NCBI RefSeq assembly: GCF_000425625.1
Contig: NZ_KE384418.1
Coordinates: 24,164-88,163 of the forward strand
Direction: 5' to 3'
DNA from: Stutzerimonas azotifigens DSM 17556
GTDB lineage: Bacteria > Pseudomonadota > Gammaproteobacteria > Pseudomonadales > Pseudomonadaceae
DNA: 64,000 nucleotides
Part shown: positions 11,163-20,572 of the stretch, one piece after another
How the letters are laid out: each line of letters begins with the position of its first letter
Numbering within the stretch: the first letter of the stretch is position 1
Translations under genes and position numbers: made by a program
Notes under the pieces: model-generated
Told to the model about the DNA's origin: nothing
Databases searched by the model: none
The model's input: the letters and a program-made list of their open reading frames with translations, nothing else

Positions 11163-12116
11163 TCAGCCGGGGCGCGACCAGGGCCTGGCCTCGAGGCTGT
11201 TGTGCACGGCGGTGGCCGCCTGCGCGGCGTGGCCGACGGCGATGCTCATCTGCTTGAGCCCGGAAACCACGTCGCCGATGGCGTACAGGCCCGGCACCGT
11301 GGTCTGTCGGTGGTCGTCGACCTGCAGGCAGCCGCCCGGGTCGCAGGCCGCGCCCAGGCGCTGCGCCAGCTCCGAGCGGACCCGCGCGCCGAGGTTCGGG
11401 TAAAGCAGCTCGAAGCGGTGGCGCGCGCCGTCGCGGGTGACCACCTCCACGCCCTCGCCGGGCCGGTAGTGGACCTGCCCGACCTCCGCCTCGAGGTAAC
11501 GGATGCCGTAGTGGCGGACCAGCGCCAGCGCCTCCTCGCGCGGCGGCTGGCCGGGCTTGGCGATCACCGTGACGCGGTCGGTGAAGCTGCGCAGGAACAC
11601 CGCATGGCCGATGGTGCTTTCCGCCTCCCCGTACACCGCGACCTCGTGACCGTCCACCTCATAGCCGTCGCAGATCGCGCACAGCCGTACGGTGCCGGAG
11701 AGAATGGCGGCGTCGGCATCGTCCATCGCCGGAAGGCTGTCCTGGATGCCGGTGGCCAGGATCACCCGCCGGGCCACGCAGCCGTGGCCGTCGTAGCGCA
11801 CCTCGAAGCCCAGGGTATGCGGGCGGATTTCCTCGACCACCCCGCGCACGACCTCGGCGCCGTAGCGGCAGGCCTGCTCGTACAGCCGCTCGATCAGCGC
11901 GCGGCCGGAAATGCCCGGCGGAAAGCCGGGGTAGTTGTGCGAGGTGGGAATCCAGGCCGCGCGGCTGCAGCCGGCATCGATCACCCGGCAGCTGCGGTGA
12001 AAGCGCGCCAGGTAGACGGCGGCGGTGAGCCCGGCGGGGCCGGCGCCGACCACGACGCAGTCGACGTCGGCCTGGTGCTCGGGAGGGGGGTGCGCGACGC
12101 GGGCGTCGGTATTCAT
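11163..12116 (-). CDS. Thioredoxin-reductase-like flavoprotein
   Basis: A 317-residue FAD/NAD(P) oxidoreductase of the thioredoxin-reductase family. The N-terminal FAD motif is VVGAGPAGLTAAVYLARF; CAICDGYE supplies the redox CxxC; GLYAIGDVV near the end binds the FAD ribityl. The usual NADPH motif is altered (YGEAEST), so cofactor use may differ from TrxB. I chose ATG 12116, which is weakly supported by a ribosome site; the frame stays open another 201 bp upstream, but that segment has no family similarity. It is followed after 58 bp by gcsR on the same strand. The partner (a thioredoxin, peroxiredoxin or ferredoxin) is not in the window. Confidence 0.86.
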   Translation of the reverse strand: MNTDARVAHPPPEHQADVDCVVVGAGPAGLTAAVYLARFHRSCRVIDAGCSRAAWIPTSHNYPGFPPGISGRALIERLYEQACRYGAEVVRGVVEEIRPHTLGFEVRYDGHGCVARRVILATGIQDSLPAMDDADAAILSGTVRLCAICDGYEVDGHEVAVYGEAESTIGHAVFLRSFTDRVTVIAKPGQPPREEALALVRHYGIRYLEAEVGQVHYRPGEGVEVVTRDGARHRFELLYPNLGARVRSELAQRLGAACDPGGCLQVDDHRQTTVPGLYAIGDVVSGLKQMSIAVGHAAQAATAVHNSLEARPWSRPG

Positions 12117-12342
12117 GCGCGGATTCGGCGTTCCGGTTCGTGGGCGGGGCAAGCCGTTGATGGTCAATAGAAAGTGCCGGCGACGGGGAAGTTCGTCCGT
12201 CCCGATGAGCCGCGCGGGCAGGCGCGAGGCCAAACTGAGACCTGGTTGGAATTCTGCCCCTTGTTGAACCTCGACCGATCGCGAACACTTCCCCCGCTTC
12301 GTTCGCACGAAGTCCATTCCAAAAAGGCCGGAGCGGCTCTAG

Positions 12343-13446
<1,104 letters not shown>

Positions 13447-13497
13447 GCATGCCGCTCATGTGAGGCATTCGGAAAAGCACCACGGCCGGCGCTACTC

Positions 13498-13554
13498 GTA
13501 GGAGCGAGCTTGCTCGCGAAGCATTTGCATGACTTGGGTTCGCGAGCAGGGCCC
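13498..13554. repeat. REP-like hairpin pair, family C
   Basis: GTAGGAGCGAGCTTGCTCGCGAA is followed about 20 bp later by the inverted TTCGCGAGCAGGGC. This is the common Pseudomonas REP type and is repeated at 28059-28120. It sits between dctP and the DUF488 gene. Confidence 0.75.
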
Positions 13555-13613
13555 CCGGATCGATACCGATACGCTCGGCACCGCTCCCCGCTCGCAAGCC
13601 CTCGCACCAGCCC

Positions 13614-14015
13614 CTAGGGCCCGCGCTCGCCGGCATAGCACACGGGCGAGCTGCCGTCGGCGCGGCGCTCCACTTCTTCTTCCAGCCACTCGGCCAGCAC
13701 CCGGGCGTTGTTCCGGGCTTCGTCGCGGGCGGCGTAGAGCAGCGTGACCGGGCCCTCGGCGGCGCGGGCGGCCAGGTCCCACCAGTGTTCGGGGTGGGCG
13801 GCGAGCGCCTGGCGGTAGCGCTCGCGAAAGCCGGCGAAATCCACTTCGCCGCGATGCAAGGCCTGGCGCAGCGCCTTCGAAGGCGCCAGCTCGCGCCGCC
13901 AGGCGTCATGGGCCAGCCCGGTCTTCTTCAGGCCCCGCGGCCACAGGCCGTCGACCAGCACCCGGTAGCCGTCGCCCAGGGCGGCGGGTTCGTAGGCGCG
14001 CTTGCACTGAATCAT
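13614..14015 (-). CDS. DUF488 family protein
   Basis: A 133-residue cytoplasmic protein of the DUF488 (YeaO-like) family, whose function is unknown. The hallmark N-terminal segment YRVLVDGLWPRGLKK is present, followed by an ELAPSKALRQALHRGEVDFAGFRERY block and VTLLYAARDEARNNARVL. The length is typical. It is transcribed away from the neighbouring acyl-CoA dehydrogenase gene across a 212-bp gap. Nothing in the neighbourhood gives a specific role. Confidence 0.88.
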   Translation of the reverse strand: MIQCKRAYEPAALGDGYRVLVDGLWPRGLKKTGLAHDAWRRELAPSKALRQALHRGEVDFAGFRERYRQALAAHPEHWWDLAARAAEGPVTLLYAARDEARNNARVLAEWLEEEVERRADGSSPVCYAGERGP

Positions 14016-14227
14016 GCCGTCCTCCGGTTCGTCGATGGAAACCTGGTCGCCGCGCGCGGCTCGGCTTGGCGTTAGCAGAACCCTGCGCGCGCGTGCTGAT
14101 TTCGGTCAAGCACGACGCAGGATCCGCGCGCCTGATTGGCGGGGAATTCAGCCCGCTGACCCTTGTGTGCCATGCGTGCCGGGCGGACTAAGGTGGCCTT
14201 GTCGCCCACCGACTCCGAGGCCCCGCC

Positions 14228-15499
14228 ATGCACTTCGCCCATTCCCCGCGCGTCGAGTCCCTGCGCCGCCAGTTGCTCGATTTCATGGACGCCTACATCG
14301 TCCCGCGCATCCCCGCCTGGCATGCGGCGGTGGACGCCGGGCGGTTTCCGGTGCCGTTCATGGCCGATCTCAAGGCCCTGGCCCGCGAGGAGGGGCTGTG
14401 GAACCTGTTCCTGCCGAGCCTGGGCGAGGACGAGCCGGGCACCCGCCTGACCAACCTGGAGTACGCGCCGCTGGCCGAGATCATGGGCCGCGTGCACTGG
14501 GCCAGCGAGGTGTTCAACTGCAACGCGCCGGACACCGGCAACATGGAGCTGCTGCACCTGTTCGCCACCCCCGAACAGCGCGAGCGCTGGCTGCGGCCGT
14601 TGCTGGAGGGCCAGATCCGCTCCGCCTTCGCCATGACCGAGCCGGACGTGCCCTCGTCGGATGCGACCAATATACAGACCTCGATCCGCCGCGAGGGCGA
14701 CCAGTACGTCATCAACGGCCGCAAGTGGTTCATCACCAACGCCGCGCACCCGGACTGCAGGCTGCTGATCGTGATGGGCAAGACCGACCCGGACGCCGAC
14801 CCCCATCGCCAGCAGAGCATGGTCCTGGTGCCCTGCGACACGCCCGGCGTCGAGCGGGTGCGCAACATCCCGGTCATGAATCACGTTTCTCCGGAAGGGC
14901 ACGCCGAGCTGCTGCTGCGCAACGTGCGGGTGCCGGCGTCGAACCTGCTCGGGCAGGCGGGCGACGGCTTCACGATGGCCCAGGCGCGCCTCGGCCCGGG
15001 GCGCATCCACCACTGCATGCGCTCGATCGGCCAGGCCGAGCTGGCGCTGGAACTGATGGTCGAGCGCTGCCAGGAGCGCAAGGCGTTCGGCCGCTACCTG
15101 CAGCAGTACGCGAACGTCTCGGACTGGATCGCCGAATCGCGGATCGAGATCGAGCAGGCGCGGCTGCTGGTGCTCAAGACCGCCTGGATGATCGACGAAG
15201 TCGGCGCCAGCTCCGCTCGCCGCGAGATCGCCATGATCAAGGCGCTGGTGCCGCGCATGCAGGCGCGGGTGGTCGACCGGGCGATGCAGGTCTACGGTGC
15301 CATGGGGCTGTCGCCGGATACGCCGCTGGCGGACATGTGGACGAACGCCCGCGCCTTGCGCCTGGCCGACGGGCCTGACCAGGTGCATCTGCGCAGCATC
15401 GCGCGGATGGAGCTGAAGGCCAGCGAACGGACCCGCGGCGGCAGCGCGGCCTATCTGACGCCCGGCCGCGGACCGGGTGGCTGCGACAACAAGGCTTGA
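14228..15499 (+). CDS. ACAD10/11-type acyl-CoA dehydrogenase
   Basis: A 423-residue flavoprotein of the acyl-CoA dehydrogenase superfamily. Segments such as [57 protein letters not shown] and [12 protein letters not shown] match the branch containing animal ACAD10/ACAD11 rather than classical short-chain enzymes. It would oxidise an acyl-CoA, or eliminate phosphate from a phospho-acyl-CoA if it follows the ACAD11/LvaC precedent. It is a paralogue of the enzyme at 51967, but no kinase gene is next to it. The last 25 residues, rich in Gly, Arg and Ser, extend past the family end. GAGG lies before the ATG. Confidence 0.9.
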   Translation: MHFAHSPRVESLRRQLLDFMDAYIVPRIPAWHAAVDAGRFPVPFMADLKALAREEGLWNLFLPSLGEDEPGTRLTNLEYAPLAEIMGRVHWASEVFNCNAPDTGNMELLHLFATPEQRERWLRPLLEGQIRSAFAMTEPDVPSSDATNIQTSIRREGDQYVINGRKWFITNAAHPDCRLLIVMGKTDPDADPHRQQSMVLVPCDTPGVERVRNIPVMNHVSPEGHAELLLRNVRVPASNLLGQAGDGFTMAQARLGPGRIHHCMRSIGQAELALELMVERCQERKAFGRYLQQYANVSDWIAESRIEIEQARLLVLKTAWMIDEVGASSARREIAMIKALVPRMQARVVDRAMQVYGAMGLSPDTPLADMWTNARALRLADGPDQVHLRSIARMELKASERTRGGSAAYLTPGRGPGGCDNKA

Positions 15500-15586
15500 T
15501 CCCGATCATTTCACTCGGGATTGGCAGCTGTTCAAATACGGCCGTCGTCCGCGCCCTGACCGGGCGACCTGCCCTGGAGTCCCGCC

Positions 15587-16777
15587 GTGCTTGTTCTCGA
15601 CCGTAGCAAAGCCCTCGCCATCCCGCCGTTGTGGCGGCTGGCGTTCCGTCCGTTCTTCCTGTTCGGCAGCCTGCTGGCGCTGATCGCCATCCCCCTGTGG
15701 ATCGCGATCTGGACCGGCCAGCTCGGCGGCTGGCGGCCCAGCGGCGGCTGGCTGGCCTGGCACCGCCACGAGATGCTCTACGGCTTCGGCGTGGCGATCG
15801 TCGCCGGCTTCCTGCTCACCGCGGTGCAGAACTGGACCGGCCGCCCCGGTTTGTCCGGAAAGCCGCTGATGGCGCTGGCGCTGCTCTGGCTGGCGGCGCG
15901 CCTGGGCTGGCTGCTGGGGCTGCCGGTGGTGCTGCTGATCCCGCTGGACGGCCTGTTCCTGCCGCTGGTGGCGGCGTCGCTGGGCCTGCAGTTGACCCGC
16001 GTCCGCCAGCGCCGCAACTACCCGATGGTGGCGGTGCTGCTGTTGCTGGCGCTGACCAACGCCCAGACCCTCGCGGGCCTGGCGCTCGGCGACGATGGCC
16101 TGCAACGCCGCGGCGTGCTGGCCGGGCTGTGGCTGGTGGCGGCGTTGATGGGCCTGATCGGCGGCCGGGTGATTCCCTTCTTCACCCAGCGCGGGCTCGG
16201 CCGCAGTGAGGCGGTCGCTCCCTGGCCGGTGCTGGACATCGCCCTGCTGATCGGCACCCTGCTGGTGGCGCTGGCCCATGCCGGCGGCCTGGCGCTGCTG
16301 CCGAACCGGGCGCTCGGCGGGCTGTTCGCCGTGCTGGCGCTGGGGCATGCGGTACGCCTGCTGCGCTGGCATGACCGTGGGCTGTGGCGCGTGCCGCTGC
16401 TGTGGTCGCTGCACCTGGCGATGCTCTGGCTGGTGGTCGCCTGCCTCGGGCTCGCGGCCTGGCACCTGGGGCTGGCGGTCAATCCGAGCGGCTACCTGCA
16501 CGCGCTGACGGTGGGCGCCATGAGCGGCCTGATCCTGGCGATGATCGCCCGCGTCACCCTCGGCCACACCGGCCGGCCGCTGCAGTTGCCGGGCGGCATG
16601 GCTGCCGCCTTCGTGCTGCTCAACCTGGGCGCGGCGGCGCGGGTGTTCCTCGCCGGGCGCTGGCCGCTGGAGGGCCTGTGGCTGGCTGCCGGCTGCTGGA
16701 CCGCGGCCTTCGCCCTGTACGCCTGGCGCTACGCGCCGATGCTGGTGCGCGCGCGGGTGGACGGGCATCCAGGCTAG
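15587..16777 (+). CDS. nnrS: NnrS family heme-copper membrane protein
   Basis: A 396-residue polytopic inner-membrane protein with about twelve hydrophobic segments. LAFRPFFLFGSL at the start, AWHRHEMLYGFG, VIPFFTQRGLG and the C-terminal MIARVTLGHTGRPL are signatures of NnrS. NnrS proteins bind heme and copper and protect cells from nitric oxide and nitrosative stress during denitrification. The start is GTG 15587 with TGGAG just upstream; there is no better ATG. It lies 87 bp after the acyl-CoA dehydrogenase gene. An HPP membrane protein and a c551-type cytochrome follow, hinting at nitrogen-oxide metabolism, although no nir or nor genes are present. Confidence 0.93.
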   Translation: MLVLDRSKALAIPPLWRLAFRPFFLFGSLLALIAIPLWIAIWTGQLGGWRPSGGWLAWHRHEMLYGFGVAIVAGFLLTAVQNWTGRPGLSGKPLMALALLWLAARLGWLLGLPVVLLIPLDGLFLPLVAASLGLQLTRVRQRRNYPMVAVLLLLALTNAQTLAGLALGDDGLQRRGVLAGLWLVAALMGLIGGRVIPFFTQRGLGRSEAVAPWPVLDIALLIGTLLVALAHAGGLALLPNRALGGLFAVLALGHAVRLLRWHDRGLWRVPLLWSLHLAMLWLVVACLGLAAWHLGLAVNPSGYLHALTVGAMSGLILAMIARVTLGHTGRPLQLPGGMAAAFVLLNLGAAARVFLAGRWPLEGLWLAAGCWTAAFALYAWRYAPMLVRARVDGHPG

Positions 16778-16832
16778 GCTCATCTGAGTGATGACGTTCA
16801 GCAAACCTGACTTTCGGACAGTCCTGCGGCCT

Positions 16833-16912
16833 GCATCGCCGCGAGGGCGCGCCTCCCACGGGCCTGGCGGGCAACGCTTCTTTTGTAGGAGGCCCGACCT
16901 CGGGGCGATTTT
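16833..16912. repeat. REPIN-like inverted pair, family B
   Basis: ATCGCCGCGAGGGCGCGCC-TCCCAC faces TAGGAGGCCCGACCTCGGG-GCGAT about 25 bp away. The layout is the same as at 29343 and 45970. The remainder of 16778-17108 holds no gene. Confidence 0.75.
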
Positions 16913-17108
16913 GCCTGAGCGAACGGCATGCGGGCATGTCGGGGGTGTTTGCCCGATAGGGGCGCGATGGGGATAATACCCGACCGTTTCGCTCGAAATG
17001 CCGGGCACACCGGCCCGGGCGGCACGTTCGTGCCGCCCGATGGTCTCTGACCTGTGACCACCGCCCCGACCTCCTTCATGCGCCCAGGCGCCTGCACGCG
17101 TATCCGTC

Positions 17109-18248
17109 ATGCAAGACCGCTTCGTAGACTGGCTGAGATCCTTTTCTCCGGCCCCCGTGAACGCTTCGCCGCGCGAATGGCTGCGCGCCGCCCTGGGCGT
17201 CAGCCTCGGCATGCTGCTGGTGGTGTACGTGGAGCTGTGGCTGTTCGGCCAGTCGGTGACGCTGCACATGGTCGCGCCCGTCGGCGCTTCCGCGGTGCTG
17301 CTGATGGCCGCGCCATCCAGTCCGTTCGCCCAGCCCTGGTCGCTGCTGGCCGGCAACCTGCTGGCGACGCTGATCGGCGTCAGCGTGGCGCAGGCGCAGG
17401 TCCATGCCGGCTGGGCGGTGGTGCTCGCCGCCTGCCTGACGCTCGGCCTCGGCTACCTGCTGCGCTGCCTGCACCCGCCGAGCTGCGCGCTGGCGATGCT
17501 CGCGGCGGTCGGCGGGGAGGGCATCGGCACGCTCGGCTATGGCCTGCTGGCGCCGGTGCTGTTCGCCTCCGGGCTGCTGCTGGCGGTGGCGCTGCTGTAC
17601 AACAACCTCACCGGCCACGCCTATCCCAAGCCGCGCATCCTGCGCGACAGCCCGCACGAGACCGGAGACCCGCTGCCGCAGGAGCGCCATCGCTTCAACC
17701 AGGACGACATGGCCCGTGCGCTGGAGGAGTTCGGCGAATACGTCGACGTGACGCCCGAGGGCCTCGAGCGGCTGATGCTGATCACCCAGAAATATGCGCT
17801 GCGCCGCAGCATGGGCGAGGTCAGCGCGGCCGACGTGATGTCCCGCGACCTGCACCGCGGCACCCCGCAGACGCCCATCGAGCAGGCCTGGCGCACGTTG
17901 CAGCGCTACCGGCTGCATGCGCTGCCGGTGGTCGACGCGGCGAACGGGCGGCTGCTCGGCATCGTCACCCTCTCGGACCTGATCCGTCACTTCCATCCCG
18001 GCCGCGGCCGCATCCGCTTCGGCGCGCTGCGCTACCGCAAGGGCCTGAGGCTGGCGGACATCATGACCTCGCCGGTGGTCACGGCGACACCGGACACGCA
18101 CATGGTGGAACTGGTGAATCTGCTGTCGGACCGCGGCCTGCACTGCCTGCCGGTGGTCGAGGGGGACGGGACGCTGGTCGGGCTGATCACCCAGACCGAT
18201 CTGATCGCCGCGCTGTACGGCCACTGGCTGCGGCAACTGCCGGACTGA
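17109..18248 (+). CDS. HPP-family membrane protein with two CBS domains
   Basis: A 379-residue protein. Residues about 20-175 form a four-to-five-helix HPP domain with VAPVGASAVLLMAAPSSPFAQPW and LHPPSCALAM. The C-terminal half carries two CBS domains: about 235-300 (ADVMSRDLHRGTP...LHALPVVDA) and about 310-375 (LADIMTSPVVTATP...LHCLPVVEG). HPP proteins have been linked to nitrite transport in cyanobacteria and plants (known); CBS pairs usually bind adenine nucleotides. Transport of nitrite or another small anion gated by energy state is an inference, supported only by the neighbouring nnrS gene. The start is ATG 17109; no strong ribosome site is visible. Confidence 0.88.
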   Translation: MQDRFVDWLRSFSPAPVNASPREWLRAALGVSLGMLLVVYVELWLFGQSVTLHMVAPVGASAVLLMAAPSSPFAQPWSLLAGNLLATLIGVSVAQAQVHAGWAVVLAACLTLGLGYLLRCLHPPSCALAMLAAVGGEGIGTLGYGLLAPVLFASGLLLAVALLYNNLTGHAYPKPRILRDSPHETGDPLPQERHRFNQDDMARALEEFGEYVDVTPEGLERLMLITQKYALRRSMGEVSAADVMSRDLHRGTPQTPIEQAWRTLQRYRLHALPVVDAANGRLLGIVTLSDLIRHFHPGRGRIRFGALRYRKGLRLADIMTSPVVTATPDTHMVELVNLLSDRGLHCLPVVEGDGTLVGLITQTDLIAALYGHWLRQLPD

Positions 18249-18249
18249 C

Positions 18250-18287
18250 CGCGCGGTACCGACGGCAGTCGCCGCCGGCGCCGCGCG
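18250..18287. terminator. Possible bidirectional terminator between convergent genes
   Basis: CGCGCGG at 18250 pairs with CCGCGCG ending at 18287, and an inner CGGC/GCCG pair closes the loop. It lies between the 3' ends of the HPP gene and the cytochrome gene. There is no clear T-run, so confidence is limited. Confidence 0.4.
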
Positions 18288-18293
18288 CAGCCT

Positions 18294-18608
18294 TCACTTG
18301 TGGGTCATGACCCATTCGGCGAGGGTCTTGGCTTCTTCCTCGGTGACGTTGTTCGGCGGCATCGGAATCTGTCCCCAGACGCCCTGGCTGCCGTTCTTGA
18401 TGTGCCCGGCCAGGTAGTCCACGGCGTCGGCGCGGTCGGCGTATTTCGCCGCCACCTCGGTGTAGGCGGGGCCGACCAGCTTCTTGTCGATGGCGTGGCA
18501 GGCTGCGCAGGCCTTGCTCTTGTACAGCTCCTCTCCGCTCTGGGCGAAGGCGGGTTGCAGGACCAGCGCACCGCCGAGGGCGAGTAGGGAGACCAGCATG
18601 GTTTTCAT
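18294..18608 (-). CDS. Cytochrome c551-type periplasmic monoheme cytochrome
   Basis: A 104-residue precursor with an N-terminal signal peptide ([13 protein letters not shown], cleavage likely after AFA). The mature part has one heme site CAACH and an axial Met in the IPMPPN loop. The run [20 protein letters not shown] and [17 protein letters not shown] is very like Pseudomonas cytochrome c551 (NirM), which donates electrons to nitrite reductase cd1. No nir genes are adjacent, so this is a c551 paralogue and I give no symbol. It converges with the HPP-CBS gene and is near nnrS. Confidence 0.93.
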   Translation of the reverse strand: MKTMLVSLLALGGALVLQPAFAQSGEELYKSKACAACHAIDKKLVGPAYTEVAAKYADRADAVDYLAGHIKNGSQGVWGQIPMPPNNVTEEEAKTLAEWVMTHK

Positions 18609-18815
18609 GGATGTACCTCAGGCTAATTCAGGAATGCGACCCGCTCGAGGGGCGGCCCGTCGCGTTGCACGGACCCCGGGGTCCCGGACACTCTAGCGTG
18701 CGCGGCAGGCCTATCCTTTGTCCCTGGTCAGGGTTTGTCGGTTTCATTCTGGTGCATGGAATGGCCGAGCAAGGTCACGGTCCTATCCCCATAGGCTCAT
18801 CCGGAGGACAGGACT

Positions 18816-19025
18816 ATGGCGCTCGACCACGCCGAATTCGACCGATTGCTGACCCAGGCGCAGAGCTGCGCGCAGCGCGCCGCGGACGAGAACGACCCGC
18901 TGCTGTACAAGGATGCCTTCGAGTTCAGCCTGCAGGCCATGCGCCTGCTGGCCGAGGAATCCGGCGCCTGGCGGCGCATGGTGTCGCGGGCCACCGAGGA
19001 GTTCCAGGGGCAGGAAGGCATCTGA
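18816..19025 (+). CDS. Small hypothetical protein (69 aa)
   Basis: A 69-residue soluble protein starting at ATG 18816 behind a strong ribosome site (CCGGAGGACAGG). It is acidic and helical in character (EFDRLLTQAQSCAQRAADENDP...EFSLQAMRLLAEESGAW), with no signal peptide or membrane segment. Codon usage and G/C at third positions fit a real gene. The divergent neighbour is the cytochrome gene 207 bp away; an MFS gene follows 110 bp downstream on the same strand. I do not recognise the family. Confidence 0.72.
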   Translation: MALDHAEFDRLLTQAQSCAQRAADENDPLLYKDAFEFSLQAMRLLAEESGAWRRMVSRATEEFQGQEGI

Positions 19026-19135
19026 GCCCTTTGCGCTGACCGCGTCCAGCCCTGACAATCGCACACTGCGCGCGGCCTCCACGGGGCCGCGGCGACCCCT
19101 CACGTACCCGACCCGCCGCCACGGACCGCCACCCG

Positions 19136-20560
19136 ATGCCCCAAACCCCGCTGCTGGATGCCCGCACCGCCCGCGTATTGCCCTGGCTGGTGGCCGTCGC
19201 CTTCTTCATGCAGACGCTCGACGGCACCATCCTCAACACCGCCCTGCCGGCCATGGCCCGCGACCTGGCCGAGGACCCGCTGCGGATGCAGGGCGTGGTG
19301 ATCGCCTACATGCTCACCGTGGCCCTGCTGATTCCGGCGTCCGGCTGGCTGGCCGATCGCTTCGGCACCCGCCGCACCTTCTTCACCGCCATCGCGCTGT
19401 TCACCCTTGGCTCGCTGTTCTGCGCGCTGTCGGGCAGCTTCAACCAGCTGGTGGTGTCGCGCGTGGTGCAGGCGGTGGGCGGCGCGATGATGCTGCCGGT
19501 CGGCCGGCTGGTGGTGCTGCGCGCCTATCCGCGCGAGGACTTCGTGCGGGTGATGACCTTCATCGCGCTGCCCGGGCTGGTCGGCCCGCTGGTCGGCCCC
19601 ACGCTCGGCGGCTGGCTGGTGGAGTACGCCTCCTGGCACTGGATCTTCCTGATCAACCTGCCGGTCGGCCTGCTCGGCGCGCTGGCGGCCCTGCGCTTCA
19701 TGCCCGACCTGCGCCAGACCGGCGAGATGCGCTTCGATACCTTCGGCTTCATCCTCTTCGGCGCCGCCATGGTGCTGATCACCATCGCCCTGGAAGGGCT
19801 CGGCGAACTGCAGATGCCGCACGCGCGGGTGATGCTGCTGCTGTTCGGCGGCGTCGCCTGCCTGGCCGCCTACTGGCTGCGCGCCGGGAAGGTCGACCGG
19901 CCGCTGTTCAGCCCGCAGCTGTTCCACAACCGCAGCTTCGCCGTCGGCATCCTCGGCAACCTGTTCGCCCGGCTGGGCAGCGGCGCGCTGCCGTTCCTCA
20001 CGCCGCTGCTGCTGCAGGTCGCGCTCGGCTACTCGCCGGCCCAGGCGGGGATGACCATGATCCCGCTGGCCGCCGGCGCCATGGCGATCAAGCCGCTGGC
20101 CAAGCCGCTGATCGACCGCCTCGGCTACCGCCGCATCCTCACCGGCAACACCCTGCTGCTCGGCAGCCTGATCGCCAGCCTGGCGCTGATCGGCCCGCAG
20201 ACGCCGACGCTCTGGCTGCTGCTGCACCTGGGGCTGATCGGCATGGTCAACTCCATGCAGTTCACCGCGATGAACACCGTCACCCTGATCGACCTCAACG
20301 ACCGCGACGCCAGCAGCGGCAACAGCCTGCTGTCGGTGGTCGTGCAGCTGTCGATGAGCCTCGGCGTGGCTTCGGCCGGCGCCCTGCTCGGCGGCTTCAC
20401 CGTGCCCGGCGCGGACGCGACCGAGGTGCTGCGGGCCTTCCACCTGACCTTCCTCTGCGTCGGCGGCCTGGCGATGCTCGCGGCGACCCTGTTCCTGCAG
20501 CTCGAACCCCTCGAACGCCGCGCGCCGCGGCGGATCGACGAGCCGGATATCGAGGGATAG
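19136..20560 (+). CDS. MFS multidrug exporter, DHA2 (14-TM) family
   Basis: A 474-residue inner-membrane transporter of the EmrB/MdtD-like DHA2 class, which exports drugs or metabolites by proton antiport. Helix 1 contains MQTLDGTILNTALPAMARDL. The motif A loop is GWLADRFGTRRTF and motif C is PGLVGPLVGPTLGGWL. The start is ATG 19136, 110 bp after a small gene. No dedicated membrane-fusion partner or regulator adjoins it: downstream is the repeat array and then ohrR on the same strand. The substrate is unknown. Confidence 0.93.
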   Translation: MPQTPLLDARTARVLPWLVAVAFFMQTLDGTILNTALPAMARDLAEDPLRMQGVVIAYMLTVALLIPASGWLADRFGTRRTFFTAIALFTLGSLFCALSGSFNQLVVSRVVQAVGGAMMLPVGRLVVLRAYPREDFVRVMTFIALPGLVGPLVGPTLGGWLVEYASWHWIFLINLPVGLLGALAALRFMPDLRQTGEMRFDTFGFILFGAAMVLITIALEGLGELQMPHARVMLLLFGGVACLAAYWLRAGKVDRPLFSPQLFHNRSFAVGILGNLFARLGSGALPFLTPLLLQVALGYSPAQAGMTMIPLAAGAMAIKPLAKPLIDRLGYRRILTGNTLLLGSLIASLALIGPQTPTLWLLLHLGLIGMVNSMQFTAMNTVTLIDLNDRDASSGNSLLSVVVQLSMSLGVASAGALLGGFTVPGADATEVLRAFHLTFLCVGGLAMLAATLFLQLEPLERRAPRRIDEPDIEG

Positions 20561-20572
20561 GGGCGGCACGGC

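Noticed and set aside
18294..18608. Assignment as nirM of a denitrification cluster.
   Set aside because: The protein is very like cytochrome c551, but no nirS or other nir genes adjoin it, so the symbol would over-claim.
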